Shown in pieces: positions 32,653-40,537 of a stretch of DNA of 64,000 nucleotides (within the stretch, counting starts at the first letter, position 1; every line of letters begins with the position of its first letter). Source of the DNA: Flavobacteriales bacterium (GTDB taxonomy: Bacteria > Bacteroidota > Bacteroidia > Flavobacteriales_F > PHOS-HE28). The stretch spans positions 3,038,001 to 3,102,000 of the forward strand of contig CP064979.1 in the NCBI GenBank assembly GCA_016699575.1, read 5' to 3'. Position numbers and translations under genes: made by a program. The notes below the pieces were generated by a model, which saw only the letters and a list, made by a program, of their open reading frames with translations, searched no databases and was not told the origin of the DNA.

Positions 32653-34002
32653 ATGCAGAAGAACGATCCCAAGGTCATCCGCGCGTGGACGTTCTACGAC
32701 TGGGCCAACTCGGTTTATTCGCTCACCATCACCAGCGCGGTGTTCCCGCTCTTCTATGCGGGCATCACCAAGAAGGACGGTGTTGACCTTGTGCGCGAAG
32801 GCCCGATCGGCATTCCGGCGCAGTCGCTCTATTCCTACGCGCTTTCGGCCGGTTTCCTCATCGTGGCCTTCATTGCACCCTTGCTGAGCGGCATTGCTGA
32901 CAGTCGCGGCAACAAGCTGGCCTATCTCAAAGCCTTCTGCTACGTGGGTGCTGCGTCCTGTGCGGGTCTGGCCTTCTTCACCTTCGATGGAATTTGGTGG
33001 GGTTTGGCGCTGGTGGCCATGGCCTGCATCGGGTTCAGTGGCAGTTTGGTGTTCTACGATGCCTTCCTGGTGGATATAGCAGGAAAGGACCAGCACGACA
33101 AGGTGAGCGCCCGTGGCTACACTATGGGCTACATCGGTAGCGTCATTCTGCTCATCGTCAACTTGCTCATGGTGATGATGCCGAAGGTGTTCGGACTTCC
33201 GGATGAGATCACCATTGGGGGCGTGTCGTACGGCGGCGTGCCTGCGCGCGCAACCTTCATCACCGTGGCCATTTGGTGGGCAGCGTTCGCGCAGATCGCT
33301 TTCCGTCGCCTGCCGAAACGGACGCCTGTCGTGGAAGGAAAGGATAGCGTGTTCTGGAACGGCTACGCGGAACTGCGCAAAGTGTGGAGGCAGATGCAGG
33401 CCACGGTGCGGCTGAAGCGTTTCCTCTTGGCCTTCTTCGTCTTCAACATGGGCATACAAACCGTTATGTACCTCGCGGTGAGCTTCGCCGAGCAGGAGAT
33501 CAAACGCGTGGACGAGAACGGCGCCATCGTCAAGATCGCGGACGAGAGCCTGATCATCAGCATCCTGCTCATCCAACTGGTGGCAGCCGTAGGGGCGAGC
33601 ATCTTCGTTCGGCTCAGCGCGCGCTTCGGCAACGTGAGGGCCTTGGTGATGGGCGTCAGCGCGTGGGTGCTGATCTGTATCGGCGCCTACTTCACGCGGT
33701 GGACCAACGAGTTCTACATCCTTGCCAGCTGCGTGGGACTGGTCATGGGCGGTTGCCAGGCCTTGAGCCGCAGTACCTACGCCAAGTTCCTGCCGCCCAC
33801 GCGGGACACGGCCAGCTTCTTCAGCTTCTACGACGTCAGCTACTACTTGGGCACGGTGCTCGGTACGCTTGCTTACGGGCTTGTCTTCCACCTTACTGAG
33901 GACCTGCGGAACACTGTCATCGCCATTGGGAGCTTCTTCGTCATCGGGCTCATCCTCCTGCTGCGCGTTCCGAAGGTGGAAGTAGGAGAGGCTGCTTCGT
34001 GA
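32653..34002 (+). CDS. MFS transporter, UMF1 (Atg22-like) family
   Basis: A 449-residue protein with about twelve membrane segments. The opening VIRAWTFYDWANSVYSLTITSAVFPLFY is the hallmark of UMF1/Atg22-type MFS proteins. Further marks are LSGIADSRGNKLAYLKAFCYVG and the late GGCQALSRSTYAKFLPP. Substrates of bacterial UMF1 transporters are poorly known; yeast Atg22 exports amino acids from the vacuole. A TACTTTCC element 14 nt before the ATG may be its -7 box. It is followed 40 nt later by lhgO. Confidence 0.85.
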   Translation: MQKNDPKVIRAWTFYDWANSVYSLTITSAVFPLFYAGITKKDGVDLVREGPIGIPAQSLYSYALSAGFLIVAFIAPLLSGIADSRGNKLAYLKAFCYVGAASCAGLAFFTFDGIWWGLALVAMACIGFSGSLVFYDAFLVDIAGKDQHDKVSARGYTMGYIGSVILLIVNLLMVMMPKVFGLPDEITIGGVSYGGVPARATFITVAIWWAAFAQIAFRRLPKRTPVVEGKDSVFWNGYAELRKVWRQMQATVRLKRFLLAFFVFNMGIQTVMYLAVSFAEQEIKRVDENGAIVKIADESLIISILLIQLVAAVGASIFVRLSARFGNVRALVMGVSAWVLICIGAYFTRWTNEFYILASCVGLVMGGCQALSRSTYAKFLPPTRDTASFFSFYDVSYYLGTVLGTLAYGLVFHLTEDLRNTVIAIGSFFVIGLILLLRVPKVEVGEAAS

Positions 34003-34042
34003 AGGCCGGTACTTTCGCCGCCGCCTTTTCCGGCGCACGAGC

Positions 34043-35272
34043 ATGGCAGACACCAATTGGGACGTGATCATCGTTGGCGGCGGCATCGTGGGTGCAGCCA
34101 CCATGCACAAGCTGCAGGCACGGTTCCCGCAGTTCCGGATCCTGCTCATTGAAAAGGAAAAGGAACTCGCCGATCACCAGACCGGCCACAACAGTGGCGT
34201 CATCCACAGCGGGATCTACTACAAGCCCGGAAGCTGGAAGGCGAAGAACTGCGTGCAAGGCCGTCGTGAACTGGTCGCGTTCTGCAAAGAGCACCAGGTG
34301 GCGCATGACGTCTGCGGCAAGATCATCGTGGCAACGGACAAGGAAGAGCTGCCGCGTTTGGAGAAGATCTTCAACACGGGCCAGGCCAACGGCATCGAGG
34401 ACATGGAGATGATCGGCCCGGACCGCATCAAGGAGATCGAACCGCATTGCGCGGGCATTGCGGGCATCCGGGTGGGCTGCACCGGTATCGTTGATTTCCG
34501 AGGCGCGACGAGGAAAATGACGGAGCTGGCCGCTGGCAAGGGAACCGGTAGCAAAGTGCTGTTAGGGGAGGAGGTGACCGGCACGCAGGTGGACGGAGAC
34601 TTGACATCGGTGAGCACGAGCAAGTCGACGTACAAGGGCCGCTACGTGGTCTTCTGCGGTGGCTTGCAGAGCGACCGCCTCGCCAGGCAGGACGGCGCGT
34701 CGCTCGATGAACGCATCGTCGGCTTCCGCGGCGACTACTACGAGCTCACCGAGCAGGCAAAGCACAAGGTGAAACACCTCATCTATCCTGTGCCCGACCC
34801 GCGTTTCCCCTTCCTCGGCGTGCACTTCACGCGCATGACCGATGGCAGCATCGAATGCGGGCCGAACGCCGTGTTCACCTTCAAGCGCGAGGGCTACGGC
34901 AAGACCGACTTCAGTTTGCGTGATACGGCCGATGCGCTGAGCTACCGCGGAACCTGGAAACTGTTCTTCAAGAACATGAGCTACGGCATCGATGAATACC
35001 GCAGGGCATTCAGCAAGCGGCTCTTCCTGAAGACCCTCCAGCGGCTGGTTCCTTCATTGACGATGGATGATATCCACCCCGGCCGCGCAGGCGTGCGGGC
35101 CATGCTGCTCGGCACCGATGGCAACATGGTGGATGACTTCCGCATCGAAACGCGCGGCAATCACATCCATGTGCTGAATGCGCCGTCCCCCGCGGCCACG
35201 GCGTGCCTCTCCATTGGTGAGCGCATCGTGGAGATGTGCGTGGAGAAGTTGGGGATGCAGGAGAAAAAGTGA
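34043..35272 (+). CDS. lhgO: L-2-hydroxyglutarate oxidase
   Basis: A 409-residue FAD enzyme of the DAO family. The FAD-binding motif DVIIVGGGIVGAATMHKL starts near residue 8, with LIEKEKELADHQTGHNSGVIHSGIYY, the segment characteristic of LhgO/YgaF, and a C-terminal GNHIHVLNAPSPAATACLSIG. It oxidises L-2-hydroxyglutarate to 2-oxoglutarate, removing a toxic side product, and passes electrons to the quinone pool. TACTTTCG lies 25 nt before the ATG. A nested terminator hairpin follows. Confidence 0.92.
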   Translation: MADTNWDVIIVGGGIVGAATMHKLQARFPQFRILLIEKEKELADHQTGHNSGVIHSGIYYKPGSWKAKNCVQGRRELVAFCKEHQVAHDVCGKIIVATDKEELPRLEKIFNTGQANGIEDMEMIGPDRIKEIEPHCAGIAGIRVGCTGIVDFRGATRKMTELAAGKGTGSKVLLGEEVTGTQVDGDLTSVSTSKSTYKGRYVVFCGGLQSDRLARQDGASLDERIVGFRGDYYELTEQAKHKVKHLIYPVPDPRFPFLGVHFTRMTDGSIECGPNAVFTFKREGYGKTDFSLRDTADALSYRGTWKLFFKNMSYGIDEYRRAFSKRLFLKTLQRLVPSLTMDDIHPGRAGVRAMLLGTDGNMVDDFRIETRGNHIHVLNAPSPAATACLSIGERIVEMCVEKLGMQEKK

Positions 35273-35277
35273 AAACA

Positions 35278-35339
35278 GAAAGCTGAAAACCGAAAGCCCG
35301 CCTCGGCTTTCCTCTTTCAGATCTCCTCTTTCAGCTTTC
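35278..35339. terminator. Nested bidirectional terminator after lhgO
   Basis: Outer arms GAAAGCTGAAA (35278-35288) and TTTCAGCTTTC (35329-35339) enclose an inner stem GAAAGCC/GGCTTTC (35292-35298 and 35305-35311). T-rich tracts flank it. It lies between convergent genes and can end both transcripts. Confidence 0.65.
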
Positions 35340-35340
35340 C

Positions 35341-35883
35341 TCAAACCACCTTGTACTCACCCATGAATTCTTCCCAGTTCCAGAGGAAGAACGCCATGAG
35401 GGTGTCGATGCGGCGCAGCACGATCGGGTTCGGTGCTTTCAGCTCGCGGAAGTACTCGTCCTGGAAGCGGAACAGGCCATAGTGGTGGAAGACGGCCTTG
35501 CTCATGGCATAGACCGGGTTCTTGCTCGGGTGGTTGAGCCTTCCCATCAGGCTCTTCATCTCCTGCACCTGCTCCTCGGTCTTTGAGCAATCGCGCCCCG
35601 TGGCCTCGCTGAACTTGCTGATGCTGAGCGATACGAAGCGCTTGTCCTGCCCGGCACTGAGCCAACGCGGTGCTTCCATGAGATTTCCGGCAAGGACGAT
35701 CAACGCGAAAAGGTCTTCGTCCTCCGGGCCGAACGACGGTGCGGTGACGAACTCGGGTGCTTCGCTGAGTTCCGCGGCCACATTGGGGAATCCGTTCTCG
35801 GTGAGGGCGAGTATGGAGTTCACGAAGGCGTTGGACAGCTTGTCCACGGTGATCTTTTTCTTCCCGAACAGCGTGGCGATCAT
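35341..35883 (-). CDS. Conserved-looking hypothetical protein
   Basis: A 180-residue soluble protein beginning MIATLFGKKKITVDKLSNAF and ending FFLWNWEEFMGEYKVV. It has no signal peptide or membrane segment; the helix-rich content and good codon use mark it as a real gene. An upstream in-frame Met at 35985 would extend it by 34 residues of lower quality. I do not recognise a domain. It converges on lhgO through a shared terminator and is divergent from the dinB-like gene, 114 bp away. Confidence 0.65.
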   Translation of the reverse strand: MIATLFGKKKITVDKLSNAFVNSILALTENGFPNVAAELSEAPEFVTAPSFGPEDEDLFALIVLAGNLMEAPRWLSAGQDKRFVSLSISKFSEATGRDCSKTEEQVQEMKSLMGRLNHPSKNPVYAMSKAVFHHYGLFRFQDEYFRELKAPNPIVLRRIDTLMAFFLWNWEEFMGEYKVV

Positions 35884-35997
35884 TCCGTCATCTTCGTGAA
35901 CGCGAACGTAGAGGAGCGCCGGATGCGGCGCCAGTCCGATACGCCTTGCCGTATCAACACAGTTATCCACTTCGCCGCAACACAACGATCATCCATC

Positions 35998-36483
35998 ATG
36001 CAAGTACGAACGCTCATCGATCAATACGCTGCGTACGACCTGTGGGCCAACACGCTCTTCGTCCGGCGCCTGGACCGCGAACCAGCGGAACTCCTGGACC
36101 GCAACACGCCCAGCAGCTTCCCCACGCTGCGCCAGACGCTCCTGCACATACGCAATGCGGAACACGTGTGGCTGAAGCGCGTGCGCAATGAGGCTTACAC
36201 GTGGCCAGCTGAGGCGGATGATGCCATCGGATCGCTGCTGAAGCACTGCGCGCTTTTGCACGATCATGCAGCTTCGCTCGATGATGGAGCTTTGGCGGGC
36301 GTGGTACAATTCAAGGACCTGCGCGGCAACGAACACAGCAGCCCGGTTTGGCAGATGCTTCTGCACTGCTTCAACCACAGTACTTATCACCGCGGGCAAT
36401 TGGTGACGATGATGCGCGCATTAGGGATGGACGACATCCCGGCGTCGGACATGATCGCCTACTTCAGGTCGCGCACCGAATAA
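35998..36483 (+). CDS. DinB-family protein
   Basis: A 161-residue four-helix-bundle protein. The family metal-binding histidines are visible: HIRNAEHVW near residue 47 and HCFNHSTYHRGQLVTMMRALG near 124-140. DinB-like proteins often act as thiol-dependent transferases or damage-linked proteins of unknown substrate. The start at 35998 follows a stretch lacking a clear promoter. It converges on purB with a 3-nt gap. Confidence 0.85.
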   Translation: MQVRTLIDQYAAYDLWANTLFVRRLDREPAELLDRNTPSSFPTLRQTLLHIRNAEHVWLKRVRNEAYTWPAEADDAIGSLLKHCALLHDHAASLDDGALAGVVQFKDLRGNEHSSPVWQMLLHCFNHSTYHRGQLVTMMRALGMDDIPASDMIAYFRSRTE

Positions 36484-36486
36484 CTC

Positions 36487-37854
36487 TCAAGCCACCACGC
36501 GGCCAAGAAGGTCGATGCCGGTGTACGTGTGCGGTGTGAGCGCGCGCAGTTCGCCTTTCACGGCGTCATCCACGTCCAGATGGTCGATGAAGGCGCGGAT
36601 GTCCTCCTCGCCGATCCTGTCCTTGCCGCGTGTCAGGGCTTTCAGCGCTTCGTACGGTTCCGGATAGCCTTCGCGGCGGAGGATCGTTTGGATACCCTCG
36701 GCCACCACGGCCCACTGCCCGTCCAGATCGCGCTTCAACGCAGCTTCGTTCAAGAGCAACTTGCCCAGGCCCTTGTGGATGCTGCGCAGTGCGATCTCCG
36801 TATGCGCTAGGGGCACGCCGATGTTGCGAGTCACCGTGCTGTCGGTGAGGTCGCGCTGCAGGCGGCTGATGGGCAGCTTCTCGCTGAGGTGCGCGAACAG
36901 CGCGTTCGCGATGCCGAGATTACCCTCCGCGTTCTCGAAGTCGATGGGGTTCACCTTGTGGGGCATGGCTGAGGAGCCCACCTCACCGGCTTTCACGCGC
37001 TGGCGGAAGTAGTCGAGGGAAACGTAGCTCCACACGTCGCGGCAGAGGTCAGTGAGGATGGTGTTGATCCTTCGGCACGCATCGAAGAGCGCTGCCAGGC
37101 TGTCGTAATGCTCGATCTGCGTGGTGAACTGCTGGCGTTCGAGGCCGAGCTTCTGGTCACAGAAACGGTCGGCTTCCTTCACCCAATCGATGCCCGGATA
37201 GGCCGCATGGTGCGCGTTGAAATTGCCTGTGGCCCCGCCGAATTTGCAACTGAAGGGAACGGCGCGCAGCAGTTTCACCTGGGCATCGAGCCGCTCAACG
37301 AACACTTGGATCTCCTTGCCGAGCCGCGTGGGCGATGCCGGCTGCCCGTGCGTGCGTGCGAGCATGGGCACCATGGCCCACTCCAGTGCCAGGCCGTGCA
37401 GCGCATCGCGCAGGGCCACCATATCGGGCAGGTAGCGTTGGAAGAGAAAGTCCTTCACCATGAGCGGCAGGGCGGTGTTGTTCACGTCCTGGCTGGTGAG
37501 CCCGAAGTGCACGAACTCCTTGTGCGCGCCAAGTCCCGCACCATCGAGCAACTCCTTCAGGAAGTACTCCACGGCTTTCACGTCGTGGTTGGTGGTGCGT
37601 TCGATCTCCTTGATCCGCTCGGCATCGTTGGGGCTGAGGTTGGTGATGCGTTCACGGATGCGCGCAATGCCATCCAAGTTGGCGCCCTTCAGCTCGGGTA
37701 GGGGCAGTTCGCAGAGGAAGACGAAGTAGTCCAGCTCCACCTGAAGGCGGTAGCGGATGAGCGCCCACTCGCTGAACCACTGGCCCAGGTCGGCGGTCTG
37801 GTTGCGGTAGCGCCCGTCGATGGGGCTGATGGCGGTGAGCGGGCTCAGTTCCAT
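36487..37854 (-). CDS. purB: Adenylosuccinate lyase
   Basis: PurB cleaves SAICAR and adenylosuccinate in purine synthesis. The 455-residue enzyme has the fumarase-superfamily signature SSAMPHKVNPIDFENAEGN near residue 295, plus TSQDVNNTALPLMVKD and ARTHGQPASPTRLGKE with the catalytic His. Length and the ISPIDGRYRNQ start match the E. coli-type subgroup rather than the shorter Bacillus type. The ATG at 37854 (MELSPL) is preferred over one four codons earlier. It stands alone here, away from purA. Confidence 0.96.
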   Translation of the reverse strand: MELSPLTAISPIDGRYRNQTADLGQWFSEWALIRYRLQVELDYFVFLCELPLPELKGANLDGIARIRERITNLSPNDAERIKEIERTTNHDVKAVEYFLKELLDGAGLGAHKEFVHFGLTSQDVNNTALPLMVKDFLFQRYLPDMVALRDALHGLALEWAMVPMLARTHGQPASPTRLGKEIQVFVERLDAQVKLLRAVPFSCKFGGATGNFNAHHAAYPGIDWVKEADRFCDQKLGLERQQFTTQIEHYDSLAALFDACRRINTILTDLCRDVWSYVSLDYFRQRVKAGEVGSSAMPHKVNPIDFENAEGNLGIANALFAHLSEKLPISRLQRDLTDSTVTRNIGVPLAHTEIALRSIHKGLGKLLLNEAALKRDLDGQWAVVAEGIQTILRREGYPEPYEALKALTRGKDRIGEEDIRAFIDHLDVDDAVKGELRALTPHTYTGIDLLGRVVA

Positions 37855-38006
37855 GGGAAGCGGCAAAGGTCGGCAATGCGGGCATGTGATCGCAGCGCCG
37901 GTCGTAGGGCCGTGCGACGGTTCATGGAATGCTCGGCCCGGCTTGGTCCTGGCCCGCGCTAATTCGCCCTGCGTTGCGTTCTTTCACGCGGCATCCGGCC
38001 ACATCC

Positions 38007-38861
38007 ATGAGGAAAGACCTTTCACTCGGTTTCACCACCTTCTTCCGCGCCTTCGGCTTCGCCCTGGACAACCGCATGTGGTGGATGTTCCTGGCCCCGG
38101 TGGTGCTTTGGTTGTTGCTTGTTTTCGGGGTGGTGGCCATGCTCAGTGGTCCGGTGGACGAGTTCAGCAAGTGGCTGGCATCCCTCTTCAGCATCCCCTT
38201 CGACCCTACGGTGCACGAAGGCGTCAAGGGCGTTTGGAACACCGTGAAGGCCTTCTTGGAGGGCGCGCGCGTCGTCGTGGTCGGTATCCTGTTGAAGATC
38301 ATGGTAGGTTACGTGCTCTTCTCGCTGAACAAGTACATCGTTCTTGTTCTGCTCAGCCCCATGCTGGCCTATGCGAGCGAACGCACCGAGCAGATCCTAA
38401 CTGGCCGCGACTACCCCTTCAGCTGGCGCCAGCTGGCCAAGGATGTTTGGCGCGGAGTGCTCATCGCGGTGCGCAACGGCATCCTTGAACTGTTCGTGGT
38501 GGTCGGCTGCTGGGTCGTCACGCTCTTTTTCCCGCCGTTGGCGGTGCTCACGGCCCCGTTCCTGTTCATCGTTTCGGCGTGGTTCTACGGCTTCAGCATG
38601 TTCGATTACGTGAGCGAGCGCCGCCGTTTGCGCATGAGCGAAAGCATCGATGCGCTGAAGGCCAACAGGGGCATGGTGCTCATGAACGGTGCCCTCTTCG
38701 CCTTGGTGATGAAACTGCCGTTGCTCGGCATGATGTTCGGCCCGGTCCTGGCCGCAGTGGGTGCTTCCATGGCCGCAGTGGAGAAAGAAAGGCACGGCGC
38801 GGCCGGGACGATCGCACCGCGTTCAACGGCTTTCGCACAAGGAAGCGGCCATTCGGCATGA
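38007..38861 (+). CDS. EI24/CysZ-like multi-pass membrane protein
   Basis: A 284-residue protein with about four to six membrane segments: MWWMFLAPVVLWLLLVFGVVAML, KIMVGYVLFSLNKYIVLVLLSPMLAYASE, LELFVVVGCWVVTLFFPPLAVLTAPFLFIVSAWFYG and a last one near ALFALVMKLPLLGMMFGP. The LLSPMLAYASERTEQIL motif and the late FSMFDYVSERRRLRM loop fit the EI24 domain shared by CysZ sulfate transporters and relatives. No sulfate genes adjoin it, so transport of sulfate is not implied. The start is at 38007, 153 bp after the purB start on the other strand. Confidence 0.7.
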   Translation: MRKDLSLGFTTFFRAFGFALDNRMWWMFLAPVVLWLLLVFGVVAMLSGPVDEFSKWLASLFSIPFDPTVHEGVKGVWNTVKAFLEGARVVVVGILLKIMVGYVLFSLNKYIVLVLLSPMLAYASERTEQILTGRDYPFSWRQLAKDVWRGVLIAVRNGILELFVVVGCWVVTLFFPPLAVLTAPFLFIVSAWFYGFSMFDYVSERRRLRMSESIDALKANRGMVLMNGALFALVMKLPLLGMMFGPVLAAVGASMAAVEKERHGAAGTIAPRSTAFAQGSGHSA

Positions 38862-38951
38862 GGTGCGGCTGAAAGTTCCGCGCACGCTGACGCTGAGGGT
38901 GCGCCACGTGCCGCCGATCCTTCATTTTCACGGCCCACTTACCTGACCCCT

Positions 38952-40454
38952 ATGCGCTATTCGAACCCTGTTCCTGTACTTGGTCTTGCGATGATCGGCC
39001 TCCTTGCCGGGGGCTGCGGACAAGCCGACACCGCTTCCATGGAGACGAAGGACGTTGTTGAAGAACCCCGTGGAAAAGACAATGCTGCCTACTACTGGGG
39101 CAGCGTTATCCTGGAAGGCACCGCCAACGACACGGAGCGCAACAAGCCGCGCCCGCCGGTGAACAGCCGCATGGTGGCCTTGCCGTGCATTGCCATGTTC
39201 GATGCATGGAGCCGCTTCGATAGCGTGGCCGAGCCGTTCTACTTGAAAGCCGACCGCCGCCCCACCACTGAGCAGACCTTGGAGAACAAGGCCGCGGCCA
39301 TTGGATACGCGTGTGCCCGTTTGCTGCAGAACGTTTACCCCGGCGACAGCTTGCTCTTCGCCAACAAACTGAAGGAAGCCGGCCTGGACCCCGCCAATTT
39401 CAGCGTGGACCCTTCGACCGCCGCCGGGGTGGGCAACCTGGCCGCTCAAAGCGTCATCGATGCCCGTCGAGATGACGGCAGCAACCAATATGGCCAGAAC
39501 GCCGCCGCCGATACCATTTACGGGGATTACACGCATTACATGAGCGTGAACACTGCGGATGCGCAGAAGGAGATCAACCGGTGGGCGCCCAAGTATTTCA
39601 CCAGGGCCGACGGGTCGAAATGGGCGCCGGGCGGCTTGGCCCCGCATTGGGGGCATGTGAAGCCTTTCCTATTGGACAGTGCCAGCCAGTTCCGCAGCCC
39701 ACCCCCGCCGGTCATGGGCGACCCATTGCTTGAGAAGGAGATCCGCGAGGTGGTCGAACTACAAGCCAACCTCACCAACGATCAGAAAGCCCTGGTGGAA
39801 TTCATGCGCGATGGGCCCCGCAGCGTGCAGCAGGCTGGCCACTGGCTCATTTTCGCCCGCGATGTGAGCTTGCGTGACCAGCACACGCTCGACGAGGAAG
39901 TAAAGATGTACTTGCTCGTCACCGGCACTGCCATGGATTGTTTCATCGCTTGTTGGGACACGAAGTACTTCTACGACAACTGCCGCCCATATCAGCAGGT
40001 GCACCACATCATGGGCGACGAGGACATCGTGGCCTGGGCCGGACCGAACAAGGGCATGCAGAAAATGAAAGGCAAGGATTGGCGGCCCTATTCCCCCGAC
40101 GACTTCCTGTGCCCACCGTTCCCCGCTTACGTGAGCGGGCACAGCACGGTGAGCGGTGGTTGTGCCAAGGCCTTGGAGCTTTTCACCGGTAGCGATACCT
40201 ACGGTGTGAAGGTGCACCTGCTGCCCGGCTGGCTCACCGAGCCCGGCATCACCACGGACAGCATCACGCTGGACCTGGCCACCTTCAGCGGGACCGCTGA
40301 TATGGCCGGACGCAGCCGTGTGCTCGGTGGCTACCACATCGAAACCGACAACCGCGAGGGACTGGCCATGGGCCGGAAGGTCGCGGAGTTGGTGGTGGCC
40401 CGCTGCATGGAGCACATCAACGGGAAGAAGGGCGGGGCTGTGGCGGCGCGTTGA
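38952..40454 (+). CDS. PAP2/vanadium-haloperoxidase-like lipoprotein
   Basis: A 500-residue protein with a lipoprotein signal (GLAMIGLLAGGCGQ, Cys at about 20). The C-terminal half holds the three PAP2 motifs in order: KYFYDNCRPYQ (Lys...Arg-Pro), FPAYVSGHSTVSGG (PSGHS-like, Ala-Tyr-Val replacing Pro) and SRVLGGYHIETDNREG (SRxxxGxHxxxD). These bind phosphate in acid phosphatases and vanadate in haloperoxidases; the large size and N-terminal extension match vanadium-haloperoxidase-like proteins of Bacteroidota. It is probably periplasmic and membrane-tethered. Whether it halogenates or dephosphorylates cannot be told. Confidence 0.82.
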   Translation: MRYSNPVPVLGLAMIGLLAGGCGQADTASMETKDVVEEPRGKDNAAYYWGSVILEGTANDTERNKPRPPVNSRMVALPCIAMFDAWSRFDSVAEPFYLKADRRPTTEQTLENKAAAIGYACARLLQNVYPGDSLLFANKLKEAGLDPANFSVDPSTAAGVGNLAAQSVIDARRDDGSNQYGQNAAADTIYGDYTHYMSVNTADAQKEINRWAPKYFTRADGSKWAPGGLAPHWGHVKPFLLDSASQFRSPPPPVMGDPLLEKEIREVVELQANLTNDQKALVEFMRDGPRSVQQAGHWLIFARDVSLRDQHTLDEEVKMYLLVTGTAMDCFIACWDTKYFYDNCRPYQQVHHIMGDEDIVAWAGPNKGMQKMKGKDWRPYSPDDFLCPPFPAYVSGHSTVSGGCAKALELFTGSDTYGVKVHLLPGWLTEPGITTDSITLDLATFSGTADMAGRSRVLGGYHIETDNREGLAMGRKVAELVVARCMEHINGKKGGAVAAR

Positions 40455-40537
40455 ACACGTCTTCGTGTGGTGATAGCTCCAAAGACTTGCAGGGGCTGGC
40501 GTTCGGGCGTTCACCTTTGAGGTGATCTTTCCGTGCC

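Noticed and set aside
31447..34149. A 900-codon minus-strand frame across the OmpA and MFS genes
   Set aside because: It spans two well-supported plus-strand genes and the terminator between them; composition is typical of antisense frames in GC-rich DNA.
40455..40475. ACACG-TCTT-CGTGT hairpin after the PAP2 gene
   Set aside because: Only a five-base-pair stem with no T-run; too weak to call a terminator.
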